Of a stretch of DNA of 64,000 bases, positions 26,441 to 35,272 are shown piece after piece. The DNA is from Corynebacterium incognita (GTDB lineage Bacteria > Actinomycetota > Actinomycetes > Mycobacteriales > Mycobacteriaceae): positions 2,108,001 to 2,172,000 of the forward strand of contig NZ_CP059404.1 in assembly GCF_014217255.1 (NCBI RefSeq), in the 5' to 3' direction. Made by a program: the position numbers and the translations under genes. Below the pieces are notes generated by a model. That model saw nothing but the letters and a program-made list of their open reading frames with translations, did no database searches and had not been told where the DNA came from. Within the stretch, counting starts at the first letter, position 1; the number at the start of each line of letters is the position of its first letter.

Positions 26441-26563
26441 CCGCTCCTTTCGCCGCGAGACCAGCATGCCATCGAGTACCGTGAAAGGTGTTCAAAAAGT
26501 AACGAGCAGCACAAACTTCACATAATGTAGTGGGTGTTACTCAAACGTTGAAAGGATGACGCC

Positions 26564-28171
26564 GTGGCCGACCATCAGGACACCAACTCTGGACATTCTG
26601 GCAGGGCTTTCAATGCTGGGTCGAAGTCCTACCCCGCAGAAGTGACCGTGGGCATCGGCCCGTTGACTATTGACGAAGTCGTTGCGGTAGCGCGTTACGG
26701 CGCGTCGGTGAACCTGGACTCTGCTGCGCTCAAAGAAGTTGCAGCTACCCGCGAGCGCATTGAAGAGTTGGCCGCGAACCCCGTCCCGGTGTACGGCGTG
26801 TCCACCGGTTTTGGCGCCCTGGCCCGCGAGCATATCCCTGCGGACATGCGCGCGCAGCTGCAGCTGTCCTTGGTCCGTTCCCATGCGGCGGGTTCCGGCC
26901 CGGAGGTCGAAGAAGAGGTCGTGCGTGCACTCATGCTCCTTCGCTTGTCGACGCTCGCGACCGGCCGCACCGGCGTGCGCCCCGTGGTGGTCGAAACCTA
27001 CGCGGCTGCGCTCAATGCAAAGATCCATCCGGTGGTAAAGGAATACGGCTCCTTGGGCTGCTCGGGCGACCTCGCGCCGCTGGCACACTGCGCCCTGGCC
27101 CTGCTCGGCGAGGGCGAGGTTCGCGTTGCGGGCGGCGATGTTCAGCCGGCGGCCAGCGCCCTGGCCGCCGCAGGAATCGAGCCGTTGCAGCTCAAGGAGA
27201 AGGAGGGGCTGGCCCTCATCAACGGCACCGATGGCATGTTGGGGCAGCTGTGCTTGGCCGTTGCTGACCTGCAAGACCTCGCGAAGGTTGCTGATATTTC
27301 CACGGCCATGACCGTCGAGGGACTCCTGGGCACGCTCAGCGTCTTCGATGCCGATCTCCAGGAGTTGCGCCCGCACCCGGGTCAAGCTGACTCGGCGGCG
27401 AACATTGCTGCCGTGGCGGCGGGTTCCCCGATGCTGGCGGCGGCCCAAGAGGATTTCCGCGAGAAATACGTGCAGGACGCCTACTCGGTCCGCTGTGCCC
27501 CGCAAGTAGCAGGCGGTTTCCGCGACACCATCGCCCACGCAGCGACGGTGGCGTCACGCGAACTCGCCGCGGCCGTGGACAACCCAGTGGTGGCCAAGGA
27601 CGGCCGCGTGGCCTCTAATGGCAACTTCCATGGCGCGCCTGTGGCGTACGTCCTCGACTTCCTTGCCGTGGTGACTGCCGACCTGGCTTCCATGTCGGAA
27701 CGCCGCACCGACCGTTTCCTGGATCCCGCCCGCAACCGCGGCCTCAACGCGTTCCTCGCCGGCGACCCCGGTGTGGACTCAGGTCACATGATCGCGCAGT
27801 ACACCCAGGCGGGCATCGTCGCGGAACTCAAGCGCAACGCGGTTCCGGCTTCGGCGGACTCTATTCCGTCCTCGGCGATGCAGGAAGATCACGTATCCCT
27901 CGGCTGGTCAGGCGCCCGAAAGCTGCGCCGCTCTATCGACGGCCTGCAGCGAGTCCTCGCCATTGAGATTCTCACCGCGGCGCGTGCCATCGATGCCCGC
28001 GGCGGACAGCCTGCAGCCGGAACCGGGGCTGTAATAGCAGCTCTGCGGGAGCGCGTCGAAGGGCCTGGCCCGGATCGTTTCCTTTCCCCAGAGATTGAAG
28101 CCGCTGTCTCACTCGTCGCCTCCGGCGAGGTGCTCCGCGCAGCGGAAGGGGCGGTAGGGGCGCTCAAATAA
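26564..28171 (+). CDS. hutH: histidine ammonia-lyase
   Basis: HutH removes ammonia from L-histidine to give urocanate, the first step of the pathway. The 535-residue protein has the full family length. The MIO prosthetic group would form from Cys166-Ser167-Gly168 in GSLGCSGDLAPLAH; most bacterial enzymes have Ala in place of Cys, but CSG also occurs in actinobacterial HutH. Other landmarks are YGVSTGFGALA near residue 86 and INGTDGMLGQL near 221. The start is GTG 26564 after AAAGGA. It is followed by a strong terminator at 28217, so it is not co-transcribed with hutU, which lies 7 kb away beyond the pilus genes. Confidence 0.96.
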   Translation: MADHQDTNSGHSGRAFNAGSKSYPAEVTVGIGPLTIDEVVAVARYGASVNLDSAALKEVAATRERIEELAANPVPVYGVSTGFGALAREHIPADMRAQLQLSLVRSHAAGSGPEVEEEVVRALMLLRLSTLATGRTGVRPVVVETYAAALNAKIHPVVKEYGSLGCSGDLAPLAHCALALLGEGEVRVAGGDVQPAASALAAAGIEPLQLKEKEGLALINGTDGMLGQLCLAVADLQDLAKVADISTAMTVEGLLGTLSVFDADLQELRPHPGQADSAANIAAVAAGSPMLAAAQEDFREKYVQDAYSVRCAPQVAGGFRDTIAHAATVASRELAAAVDNPVVAKDGRVASNGNFHGAPVAYVLDFLAVVTADLASMSERRTDRFLDPARNRGLNAFLAGDPGVDSGHMIAQYTQAGIVAELKRNAVPASADSIPSSAMQEDHVSLGWSGARKLRRSIDGLQRVLAIEILTAARAIDARGGQPAAGTGAVIAALRERVEGPGPDRFLSPEIEAAVSLVASGEVLRAAEGAVGALK

Positions 28172-28216
28172 GCAGGTGCGCTCCAATTAGCCGGTAAGCA
28201 CAACTCTCTATATGTG

Positions 28217-28248
28217 CCCGCCTGCCCGATCTGGGCTGGCGGGTTTTG
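28217..28248 (+). terminator. intrinsic terminator after hutH
   Basis: CCCGCC, T, GCCC (28217-28227) pairs with GGGC, T, GGCGGG (28233-28243) around a GATCT loop, followed by TTTTGTC. It insulates hutH from the pilus cluster. Confidence 0.85.
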
Positions 28249-28579
28249 TCTTGGCTCTCTTTAGTGGGGCTGGAGATAACAGGAGGGGTGAGGAAAAACT
28301 GTTGAAACAAGTATTTAAAGACAATCTGTGCAGGTGGGTAACGTGTTACACACTGAGAATGTGTGAATAATCACCTGAAGGTTTCTATGTGGGGTGCGGA
28401 GTTGGGAAGTGCTTAACTACCACTGTGGTTGATTAGAGTTTGGGAAAATAGGCCTTACTTACCCATTGGTGGAAGATTTACAATTCCTGACAGCTGTACT
28501 AAGTTTCATTATGGTTACTCTTAGAATAAGTAGACCTTTAATTGTGGATGCGGAAGCACTGCTCGACATAGGACGCCAT
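28249..28579 (+). promoter_or_regulatory. A/T-rich upstream region of the pilus cluster
   Basis: About 330 bp without a supported gene, clearly richer in A and T than its neighbours. It holds an ACCACTGTGGT palindrome at 28419-28429 and probably the pilus promoter. A frame that opens at 28466 runs into the tip adhesin but its first 38 residues are not a signal peptide. I cannot place the promoter boxes with confidence. Confidence 0.4.
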
Positions 28580-31500
28580 ATGACCCCTTCACACTCCCCT
28601 TTATTGCAACGCGGAAAGGCTATTACCCGAGCCTTGAGTTTAGGTCTAGTGGTAATGTTCGGCTGCGCTGGTGCCGCAGTGGCGGAAGATTCCTCGGTCG
28701 GCCCAGCGGTGGTTATGGGGGAGGACGGGCAAGACGATCGTCTGGTCATCGACGAGAACATGCTCTCGGAGGAGATGGCTGAGGTAGCGGATGCTAAATC
28801 GACGCATCCTTCGAGCGCTTCTTCAAGTGCATCGACTTCACCTAGCTCAAGTGCTTCTTCTAGTTCGGTCGAGCCCACAGTTTCTTCCACTCAGAAGGAA
28901 ACGTCCAAGGCTCAGGCTTCTGAACCCTCGCTAGTTAACAGCCCCACTGAGGTGGAGAGCACGGAACCGACTCTGCTGAAACCTCCGAGCGCTGAGTCCT
29001 CGGCTGCCGAGGAGACCCCTGAATCCCCCAGCGTAGAAGTTTCCACGCCAACTACTGTGGAAACTTCTACTCAAGAAGACAATGCAGAAGCCTCCACGAG
29101 CTTGACCAACGAGGTCACGGAAACCACCGAGGCCCCGGAGACGACCGCAGGTGAAGAAGATGCCATTGCGGCGCTGAACGGTTTGTCTCCCGAAGGCATT
29201 CCGGATGAAAACGATCCGTTGTTTTCTTGGATGTCCGAAGACGCTCAGCCGAGCAATGAAGCGGAAACTGAAAAGGAAAGTGCCGCAGCTGAGCAGGAGA
29301 GTGCCGCGGCTTCATCCAGCGCCCAAAAGCCTGCCGAGAGCCGTTCGATGTCGCGCGCACTAGCCGTTGCGGCGGCTGCCAACCTCACGTGTTCACCAGG
29401 TTCGTACTACAGCACGGATTTGAATGGTGTAGTTTATCGCGGCACGAAGAGCGGAACGACCTATACGGCTCCGACTAGGACCTTCCAATTCCGCCGTAAC
29501 ACCTTGAATTACCAGGGGTACCCTTACTACGGTTCACAGGTCAACGGACTGGGCATTAACTCCGACGGATCGATCGCCTACGCTTTGGATCGCTTTGACT
29601 GGGCAAATACCGTTGACATCCTGCGTTACAACACCGCAACCGGCACCTCTACGGTACCTAAGCGCATCACAATTCAGGCGCCGCGCGGCACCAACTTCAG
29701 CACCACCGGCATCGTGGGCGGTGCGGTGTCAAAGAAAACTGGAGATAACGACTACTACTTTGGCGGATTTACCACGGGACAGGTTTCCACTCAGTACTGG
29801 GTTCCGCCGAGGTACGAATGGCGTCCCTTCTACGATAGATATGGGCGTTACCTCTACCATGACTGGTACCAGGTGGGTGGCGGTTACTACGAAACGGTCA
29901 CTGAACACACCGTGCGGTTTAACCTGTGGCGCTACGACGCTGAAACCAATACCGTCGCGTACCTGGGCTATACCCCGGTTGTCACCAGTTATTCCCCTTT
30001 GCCGCCAGCAAACGGCGACATCTCCTTCGACGCTGAGGGCAACCTTTACGTCCTCTACTCAACGACGTCGCAATCTAAGATTGTGCCGATCACCAAGGAA
30101 TCGATTGCAGCCGCGGAGAGCCGGTTGCCCGTTGGTATAGACGATCAAAAGACCAACGAGTATTACGAACTCGCGGCACAGGCGACCCCTGCGCTCCCCG
30201 GAACAGGGGCTGTCTACTACGGTATGACGTTTATTTCCGATGGCACCATCGTTGCGCAAACCGATGACAATAACGGCTTGCCACGGTACGTCAACATCGA
30301 CCCAGCAACCGGTAAGGTCGTCAGCTCCAGCCTGGGCTATAGCGGAGTAGGTGAACACACGGATACGGCTGGCTGTAACAGCTTCCCGACGATCGCTTTG
30401 GAAAAGGACTTCCAGCGCGCGAACTCGAACCACGAGGTTAAGCTGGAGATTCTCCAGAAAGGCAATAACATCCCAGTGGGCTCCGCCGTGACCAACGGCC
30501 TGGAGCCTGACGGATCCATTAGGGAGGGCCGTCAGGATGAGTTCGCAGGCCCGGTTCCGGCACGTGCGGGGCAGACCTACATCCTCCGAGAGACAGGCAC
30601 CGTGCGTGAGGGCACCGCTGGCGCGGCCCCGAATGCCAACGAGTACAACGTGACTCTGCAGTGCGTGAATGACACGACAGGGGCCATATTGCCTGTCACG
30701 GACGTCAGCACTGTCACGTCACCGCCGACGCGGCAGTACGAAGTGGTGGTACCGAACTCTTCCACCAGCGTGGCCGCCGTGACCTGTAAATACGTCAACA
30801 AGGCACGCGTGGGTACGCTGACCTTCAATAAGACGGATACTGCGAAGGACGGATCAATTTCGATGCTGGCAGGTTCCGAATGGGAGCTGCGGCAAACCGA
30901 CGCGCCCGCGGGCACGACACCTCGTAGGTTCGCGCTCAAGGACTGCGTGGCTGAAATTGCTGAAGCATGTTTGCGGGAAAACTACGACCTAAACCCCGCC
31001 GAAGGCGAGTTCTTGGTGGACAACATCCCGTATGGCAAGTACGAGCTGGTGGAGACCAAGGCGCCAACGGGCTACGAGCTTCTTAAAAATCCCATTCCGG
31101 TCACCGTTGATCGTGGATCCGTTAGCCTTCGGCCAGTCAACTACAACGAAAAAGATCTGGGCAATATCGACAACGTTCAGATCACTGGAACTGTGATTTG
31201 GCAGAAGCTCGCCGAGAACCCCAACATGCCGAGTGATCCGTCTTTGCTTGGTGGGTCAACGTGGACGATTACTCCCGTCGATGCCAACAACAGGCCGACC
31301 GGCGCCGCTCGCGTAATAGAGGACTGTATTGCTGCTGGTTGTACGGAAGACCTCAAGGATTCTGATCCGTCGCCGGGCGACTTCCTGATCAAGGGTCTTC
31401 CATCGGGGCGCTACGCGCTTCAAGAAACCAAGGCGCCTTTGGGATTCCGGGTAGATCCGACTATTCGCTACTTCATCGTCCCGGATTCGGGTTCGGTGAA

Positions 31501-31645
31501 CGTCGGTTCGTTCGTCAACGATCTCATCGTTGAACCGACGCTGCCGAAGACTGGTTCTTACGGCGTGGCACCACTGTTCGCCTTCGCCGGGCTCATCATA
31601 GCCGTCGGCCTGGCCTTAGGGATGAGGCGACAATGGCTCGCATAA
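28580..31645 (+). CDS. LPXTG-anchored pilus tip adhesin (SpaC/SpaF-like position)
   Basis: A 1021-residue surface protein, probably the pilus tip. It has a signal peptide (residues 1-35, AAVA before the cleavage point) and a Ser/Thr/Glu-rich stalk (about 75-290). An aromatic, Gly- and Tyr-rich central domain follows (about 310-570) with short repeated strands like a beta-propeller. At least two SpaA/CnaB-type domains end in E-box sequences YELVETKAP and YALQETKAP. The sorting signal is LPKTG at 988-992, then a membrane helix and MRRQW tail. It is shorter than C. diphtheriae SpaC (about 1870 residues) and has no evident von Willebrand A domain. ATG 28580 follows ATAGGA and gives the signal peptide directly. 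It heads the four-gene pilus cluster. Confidence 0.88.
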   Translation: MTPSHSPLLQRGKAITRALSLGLVVMFGCAGAAVAEDSSVGPAVVMGEDGQDDRLVIDENMLSEEMAEVADAKSTHPSSASSSASTSPSSSASSSSVEPTVSSTQKETSKAQASEPSLVNSPTEVESTEPTLLKPPSAESSAAEETPESPSVEVSTPTTVETSTQEDNAEASTSLTNEVTETTEAPETTAGEEDAIAALNGLSPEGIPDENDPLFSWMSEDAQPSNEAETEKESAAAEQESAAASSSAQKPAESRSMSRALAVAAAANLTCSPGSYYSTDLNGVVYRGTKSGTTYTAPTRTFQFRRNTLNYQGYPYYGSQVNGLGINSDGSIAYALDRFDWANTVDILRYNTATGTSTVPKRITIQAPRGTNFSTTGIVGGAVSKKTGDNDYYFGGFTTGQVSTQYWVPPRYEWRPFYDRYGRYLYHDWYQVGGGYYETVTEHTVRFNLWRYDAETNTVAYLGYTPVVTSYSPLPPANGDISFDAEGNLYVLYSTTSQSKIVPITKESIAAAESRLPVGIDDQKTNEYYELAAQATPALPGTGAVYYGMTFISDGTIVAQTDDNNGLPRYVNIDPATGKVVSSSLGYSGVGEHTDTAGCNSFPTIALEKDFQRANSNHEVKLEILQKGNNIPVGSAVTNGLEPDGSIREGRQDEFAGPVPARAGQTYILRETGTVREGTAGAAPNANEYNVTLQCVNDTTGAILPVTDVSTVTSPPTRQYEVVVPNSSTSVAAVTCKYVNKARVGTLTFNKTDTAKDGSISMLAGSEWELRQTDAPAGTTPRRFALKDCVAEIAEACLRENYDLNPAEGEFLVDNIPYGKYELVETKAPTGYELLKNPIPVTVDRGSVSLRPVNYNEKDLGNIDNVQITGTVIWQKLAENPNMPSDPSLLGGSTWTITPVDANNRPTGAARVIEDCIAAGCTEDLKDSDPSPGDFLIKGLPSGRYALQETKAPLGFRVDPTIRYFIVPDSGSVNVGSFVNDLIVEPTLPKTGSYGVAPLFAFAGLIIAVGLALGMRRQWLA

Positions 31646-31779
31646 CCCGTTTGCAGGCTCGGACTAAGGCGCGACATGGGCCTCGCGCCGGTCCGTCCTC
31701 GCACAGTTCACTCCAACTCCACAATCGTCATACCCCACCGAATCCTCTCGCTCTTTTCTTCACAGAAAGTAGAATCACC

Positions 31780-33288
31780 ATGACTTCTCGTATTGCTCCT
31801 CGCGCCCTGGCTCTCACCGCGGCGGTCAGCGCCACCCTCGTTGCTGGTTCCTTCGGCTTCGATACCACCGTCCCTGTCGCCACCGCTCAGGTCTCCGCGC
31901 AGGCAATCCCAGCTGATGCCACCGGTAACATCAACATTCACAAGTTCGTCAACACGACAATCGGTGAGCAGGCAAACGGTCAGGAAATGCCGACCGCCGG
32001 TATGGGCGTCGCTCTCGACGGAGTGGAGTACAAGGTTGAGCGCGTGCAGGCTGACGTGACCACCAACGCTGGCCTGGAGGCCGCTTCCAAGCTGACCCCG
32101 GATACCGCGCAGATTGACACCGGCTTCGCCGCACAGACCCAGACCACTGCTGATGGCGGTCTGGCTACCTTCAGCAACCTGCCGGTTGGTGTTTACCTGG
32201 TCACTGAGGTCTCCGCCCCGGACGGCGTCGTGAAGGCTCCGCCGTTCCTGGTTTTCTTGCCAATGACCAACCCGGACGGCTCGGGCTGGAACTTCGACGT
32301 TCACGCGTACCCGAAGAACACCGAGACCAAGGTGGACAAGAAGATTGACGACACCGACAAGAACGTCGGTGATGACATCACCTACACCATCACCTCGGAC
32401 ATTCCGGCTCTCGCGAACGAGACGACCGAGCTCGAGAAGTACATCGTCCAGGATGACCTGGACGAGGCTATGCTGACCACGTCTCCGGATAAGGTGACTG
32501 TGAACGTGGGCGGCACCGAGTATGTCCAGGGCACCGACTACAACGTCACGGTCGACGCCACGACCCAGCAGGTTGAGGTTGTCTTCACCCCGGCCGGTCT
32601 GTCCAAGCTCACCGCTGCTAAGCGTGCAGATGACACCGTTCGCGTGGAGACCGCCATCTCCGCGACCGTCGGCGCCATCGGCGATGGCACCGGCGTGGTC
32701 ACCAACGACGCGAAGACCATCACCAACAACGGCGGCGGCGGTGGTGACACCACCACTCCGTCTAACGAGGTCATCACCCGTTGGGGCAAGGTCAACATCA
32801 ACAAGAAGGACGAGGGTGGCACGGCCCTTGCTGGCGCAATCTTTTCGGTCTACGAGTGCACCGCTGACGGCCAGACTGTCGGCGATGCCTTGACCCTGCA
32901 GGGCCAGGATTCTTCCGACCAGTACGCGGGGTCCCAGTTCACCACCGCTGCCGACGGCACCGTCGTCATCGATGGTCTGCACGTGACCAACTACGAGAAC
33001 GGCGCCGCGCTGCCGGAGCCGAAGAATTACTGCCTCGTTGAGGAGCAGGCTCCTGCGGGCTTTGCCAAGCTGCGTGAGCCGATCCCATTCCAGCTGCAGG
33101 AGGGCGCCGCGGACGTCACCGGCACCGACGCCGAGGGCAACATCGAGTACACCGCTGACGTCGTGAACTACAAGGACAACACGCTGCCGGGCACCGGTGG
33201 CATGGGTGTGACCTTCATCCTCATTGCTGGTGCGGCTGTTGTGGGTGCAGGTGCTTACGCCGCTAAGCGCAACAGCAAGCAGGCTTAA
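31780..33288 (+). CDS. major pilin shaft subunit (SpaA-type)
   Basis: A 502-residue pilin polymerised by the adjacent class C sortase. It has a signal peptide (residues 1-36), then a pilin motif WNFDVHAYPK at 170-179 whose Lys179 is the expected lysine for inter-subunit isopeptide bonds. A CnaB-like domain carries the E-box YCLVEEQAP at 417-425, and the sorting signal is LPGTG at 469-473 followed by a membrane helix and AAKRNSKQA. All features of SpaA, SpaD or SpaH are present. The frame opens earlier (31633) but ATG 31780 gives a clean signal peptide. The 134 bp gap after the tip gene shows no strong terminator. Confidence 0.93.
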   Translation: MTSRIAPRALALTAAVSATLVAGSFGFDTTVPVATAQVSAQAIPADATGNINIHKFVNTTIGEQANGQEMPTAGMGVALDGVEYKVERVQADVTTNAGLEAASKLTPDTAQIDTGFAAQTQTTADGGLATFSNLPVGVYLVTEVSAPDGVVKAPPFLVFLPMTNPDGSGWNFDVHAYPKNTETKVDKKIDDTDKNVGDDITYTITSDIPALANETTELEKYIVQDDLDEAMLTTSPDKVTVNVGGTEYVQGTDYNVTVDATTQQVEVVFTPAGLSKLTAAKRADDTVRVETAISATVGAIGDGTGVVTNDAKTITNNGGGGGDTTTPSNEVITRWGKVNINKKDEGGTALAGAIFSVYECTADGQTVGDALTLQGQDSSDQYAGSQFTTAADGTVVIDGLHVTNYENGAALPEPKNYCLVEEQAPAGFAKLREPIPFQLQEGAADVTGTDAEGNIEYTADVVNYKDNTLPGTGGMGVTFILIAGAAVVGAGAYAAKRNSKQA

Positions 33289-33339
33289 GCTCACTACAAA
33301 TCACCGCACGCAACCGCAATCCCGTAGGAAAGAAGATTC

Positions 33340-34272
33340 ATGAACAGCACCACCACAGCCAGCCGACCCGCCGGGGCCTCGCCCGCAGCGGGTGGTCAGG
33401 GGCGCAAGAAGGCGCTGCTGCCCGTGTTGTTGGTGGTGTTGGGCATGTTGATTCTGCTCTACCCAGTGGTGGCCAGCCAATGGAACAATGTGCAGCAGGC
33501 GCGCGTGGCCAAGCAGTACGAGCAGCAGCTCAACCACGTGGCACCCGAGAAGCGCAATGAAGCCATCGAGTCCGCGCGCGACTACAACAAAAAGCATTCG
33601 GGCATCCCGATCCTGGACCCGTGGCTTAACCGCCTGTCCAAGGACAACGTGGATTACCAGGCGTATCTCAAAGAACTCTCCGGGCAACCGGCAATGAGCC
33701 AGGTGGTTATCCCGGCGATCAACTCGAACCTGCCCGTCTACCACGGCACGGATCACGGGACCCTGCAAAAGGGCGTCGGGCACCTTTACGGATCGGCGTT
33801 GCCCGTGGGCGGTTCCGGTACCCATACGGTGCTCACCGGCCATACTGGACTGACCAACGCGACGTTGTGGGATAACCTCAACGAGGTTAACGAAGGCGAC
33901 GCGGTCTACCTCAACACCTTCGGCGAGCCGATGAAGTATGAGGTGGACAAGATCGAGGTCGTGCTCCCTGAGGAGACGGATTCTCTCAACCCGGTGGAGG
34001 GCAAGGACCTTATCACGCTCATCACCTGTACTCCGTACGGCGTGAACTCCCACCGACTTCTCGTGCACGGTCACCGTGTGCCGATGGATGAGGCAGACCA
34101 CAAGGCATTCGAGAATACCTCGGGCTTTGTGATGCAGTGGTGGATGTGGCTGGTGCTGGCTATCGTCGCGCTTATTTTGTTGAGCCTGTTGTGGTGGTTG
34201 CGCCGTAACAAGCGGAAGAATTCGCAGAACAATCAAGGCATTGAGGAGGGCGATCACCCGGATGCGCTCTAA
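33340..34272 (+). CDS. class C (pilin-polymerising) sortase
   Basis: A 310-residue membrane-bound transpeptidase that joins pilin subunits. The active site shows His168 (TVLTGHTGL), Cys230 in TLITCTPYG and Arg239 in NSHR. The class C lid is visible as Asp93-Pro94-Trp95 (GIPILDPWLNRL). Membrane helices flank the catalytic domain (residues about 25-46 and 265-290), and the C-terminal tail is basic. It starts 51 bp after the major pilin gene, with GTAGGAAAG ahead of the ATG, and overlaps the minor pilin gene. Confidence 0.95.
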   Translation: MNSTTTASRPAGASPAAGGQGRKKALLPVLLVVLGMLILLYPVVASQWNNVQQARVAKQYEQQLNHVAPEKRNEAIESARDYNKKHSGIPILDPWLNRLSKDNVDYQAYLKELSGQPAMSQVVIPAINSNLPVYHGTDHGTLQKGVGHLYGSALPVGGSGTHTVLTGHTGLTNATLWDNLNEVNEGDAVYLNTFGEPMKYEVDKIEVVLPEETDSLNPVEGKDLITLITCTPYGVNSHRLLVHGHRVPMDEADHKAFENTSGFVMQWWMWLVLAIVALILLSLLWWLRRNKRKNSQNNQGIEEGDHPDAL

Positions 34273-35143
34273 AATTTCCCCTTTCGTGGCGTTCGCCTGC
34301 GCCACGGGCCTGAGCCTGTCGATTTTCGTGGGACCGGCGTTGGCCGATGCCCGCACGGTGACTGGCGACGTCTCCGCCATCAGCGTGGCGGCCATTGACC
34401 CAAGCCGCGCGGTGTCGCTGTCTCTGCAGATGACGCACCCGAACCCGTATAACGATCAGGAGCCGGGGCAGTTGCCGCAGGGGCCGATGGGCGGTCACAT
34501 CATCACTGTGTCGCGTGTCTCGGGCGTGGACCTGACCACTGTGGCAGGCTGGGAGACCGCAAAGAAGCTGACCGTAGCGCAGGCTCGGGAGAAGGGGCTG
34601 GCCGAAGCGGCCCGTGCCCAGACTGATGATTCTGGGCGTGTGAGTTTCTTTGGTCTCACCCCAGGGCTTTACCTTGTGGAGGAGACTGTTCCGTCTAACC
34701 CTGACGTTGAGTACGTGGCTACCCGTCCGTTCCTCGTCACGTTGCCTATCGGCGACGGACAAAACGGTGTGTGGGATTACGATGTGGAGCTTTTGGCCAA
34801 GACCGACAAGGTTCCGCCAGGGGAGACCACTCCACCGGAGACGCTTCCGGAGACCCCGACGATGCCGCCGTTTACTCCGCCGGACACTCCGAAGGAATCG
34901 ACCCCGCCTGAGGAGCCGGGGCCGGGACCGTCGGACCCGCCGGTGGTTCCCACGACGTCGACAAGCTCCGTGACCCCAGCGCCGCCGGTGTCAGGGATAC
35001 CGGGAGAACCTGGCGAGCCGCAGGGTCCGCTGGCTAGGGCGCTGGCATCGACTGGTGCCAGTGTGGTTGGCCTGGTTCTGGTGGCCGGAGGTTTGGTGGC
35101 TCTTGGTGCGGTGCTGTCGCGGCGACGTAAAGAAGATAGCTAA
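34262..35143 (+). CDS. minor pilin (SpaB-like, base subunit) with LAXTG signal
   Basis: A 293-residue surface protein. It has a signal peptide (residues 1-29), one compact pilin domain with an E-box-like YLVEETVP, and a long Pro/Glu/Thr-rich segment (about 185-255) suited to crossing the cell wall. The C-terminal sorting signal is LASTG at 261-265, then a membrane helix and RRRKEDS. The second position is Ala, not Pro. Minor pilins of the SpaB type, which link the pilus to peptidoglycan, are known to use such LAXTG signals (LAFTG in SpaB as I recall). ATG 34262 overlaps the sortase stop by 11 bases, so translation is probably coupled. An ATG at 34241 is possible but less like a signal peptide start. 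Confidence 0.88.
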   Translation: MRSKISPFVAFACATGLSLSIFVGPALADARTVTGDVSAISVAAIDPSRAVSLSLQMTHPNPYNDQEPGQLPQGPMGGHIITVSRVSGVDLTTVAGWETAKKLTVAQAREKGLAEAARAQTDDSGRVSFFGLTPGLYLVEETVPSNPDVEYVATRPFLVTLPIGDGQNGVWDYDVELLAKTDKVPPGETTPPETLPETPTMPPFTPPDTPKESTPPEEPGPGPSDPPVVPTTSTSSVTPAPPVSGIPGEPGEPQGPLARALASTGASVVGLVLVAGGLVALGAVLSRRRKEDS

Positions 35144-35162
35144 ATCTCGCATGTGAGACACT

Positions 35163-35183
35163 TGGGCTGGTTTTCCCAGCCCA
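35163..35183 (+). terminator. hairpin after the pilus cluster
   Basis: TGGGCTGG (35163-35170) pairs perfectly with CCAGCCCA (35176-35183) around a five-base loop. No T-tract follows, so it is a weaker terminator candidate. Confidence 0.5.
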
Positions 35184-35200
35184 TCGTGGCGTGGTCGGCG

Positions 35201-35217
35201 TTACATTAATCATGTAA
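35201..35217. promoter_or_regulatory. A/T-rich palindrome upstream of hutU
   Basis: TTACATTAATCATGTAA has six-base perfect arms and lies about 55 bp before the hutU start, in a short promoter region. It does not match the HutR box at 10907. A similar TTACA/TGTAA repeat is at 39075-39106. Confidence 0.4.
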
Positions 35218-35272
35218 TGAAGTTCGCGCCATGTTTTTATGTGGCCCCTAATACACAGGAAGGCTGACCACC

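Noticed and set aside
31708..33294. 528-codon open frame on the minus strand
   Set aside because: It is the shadow of the major pilin gene. The plus-strand product has a signal peptide, pilin motif, E-box and LPGTG.
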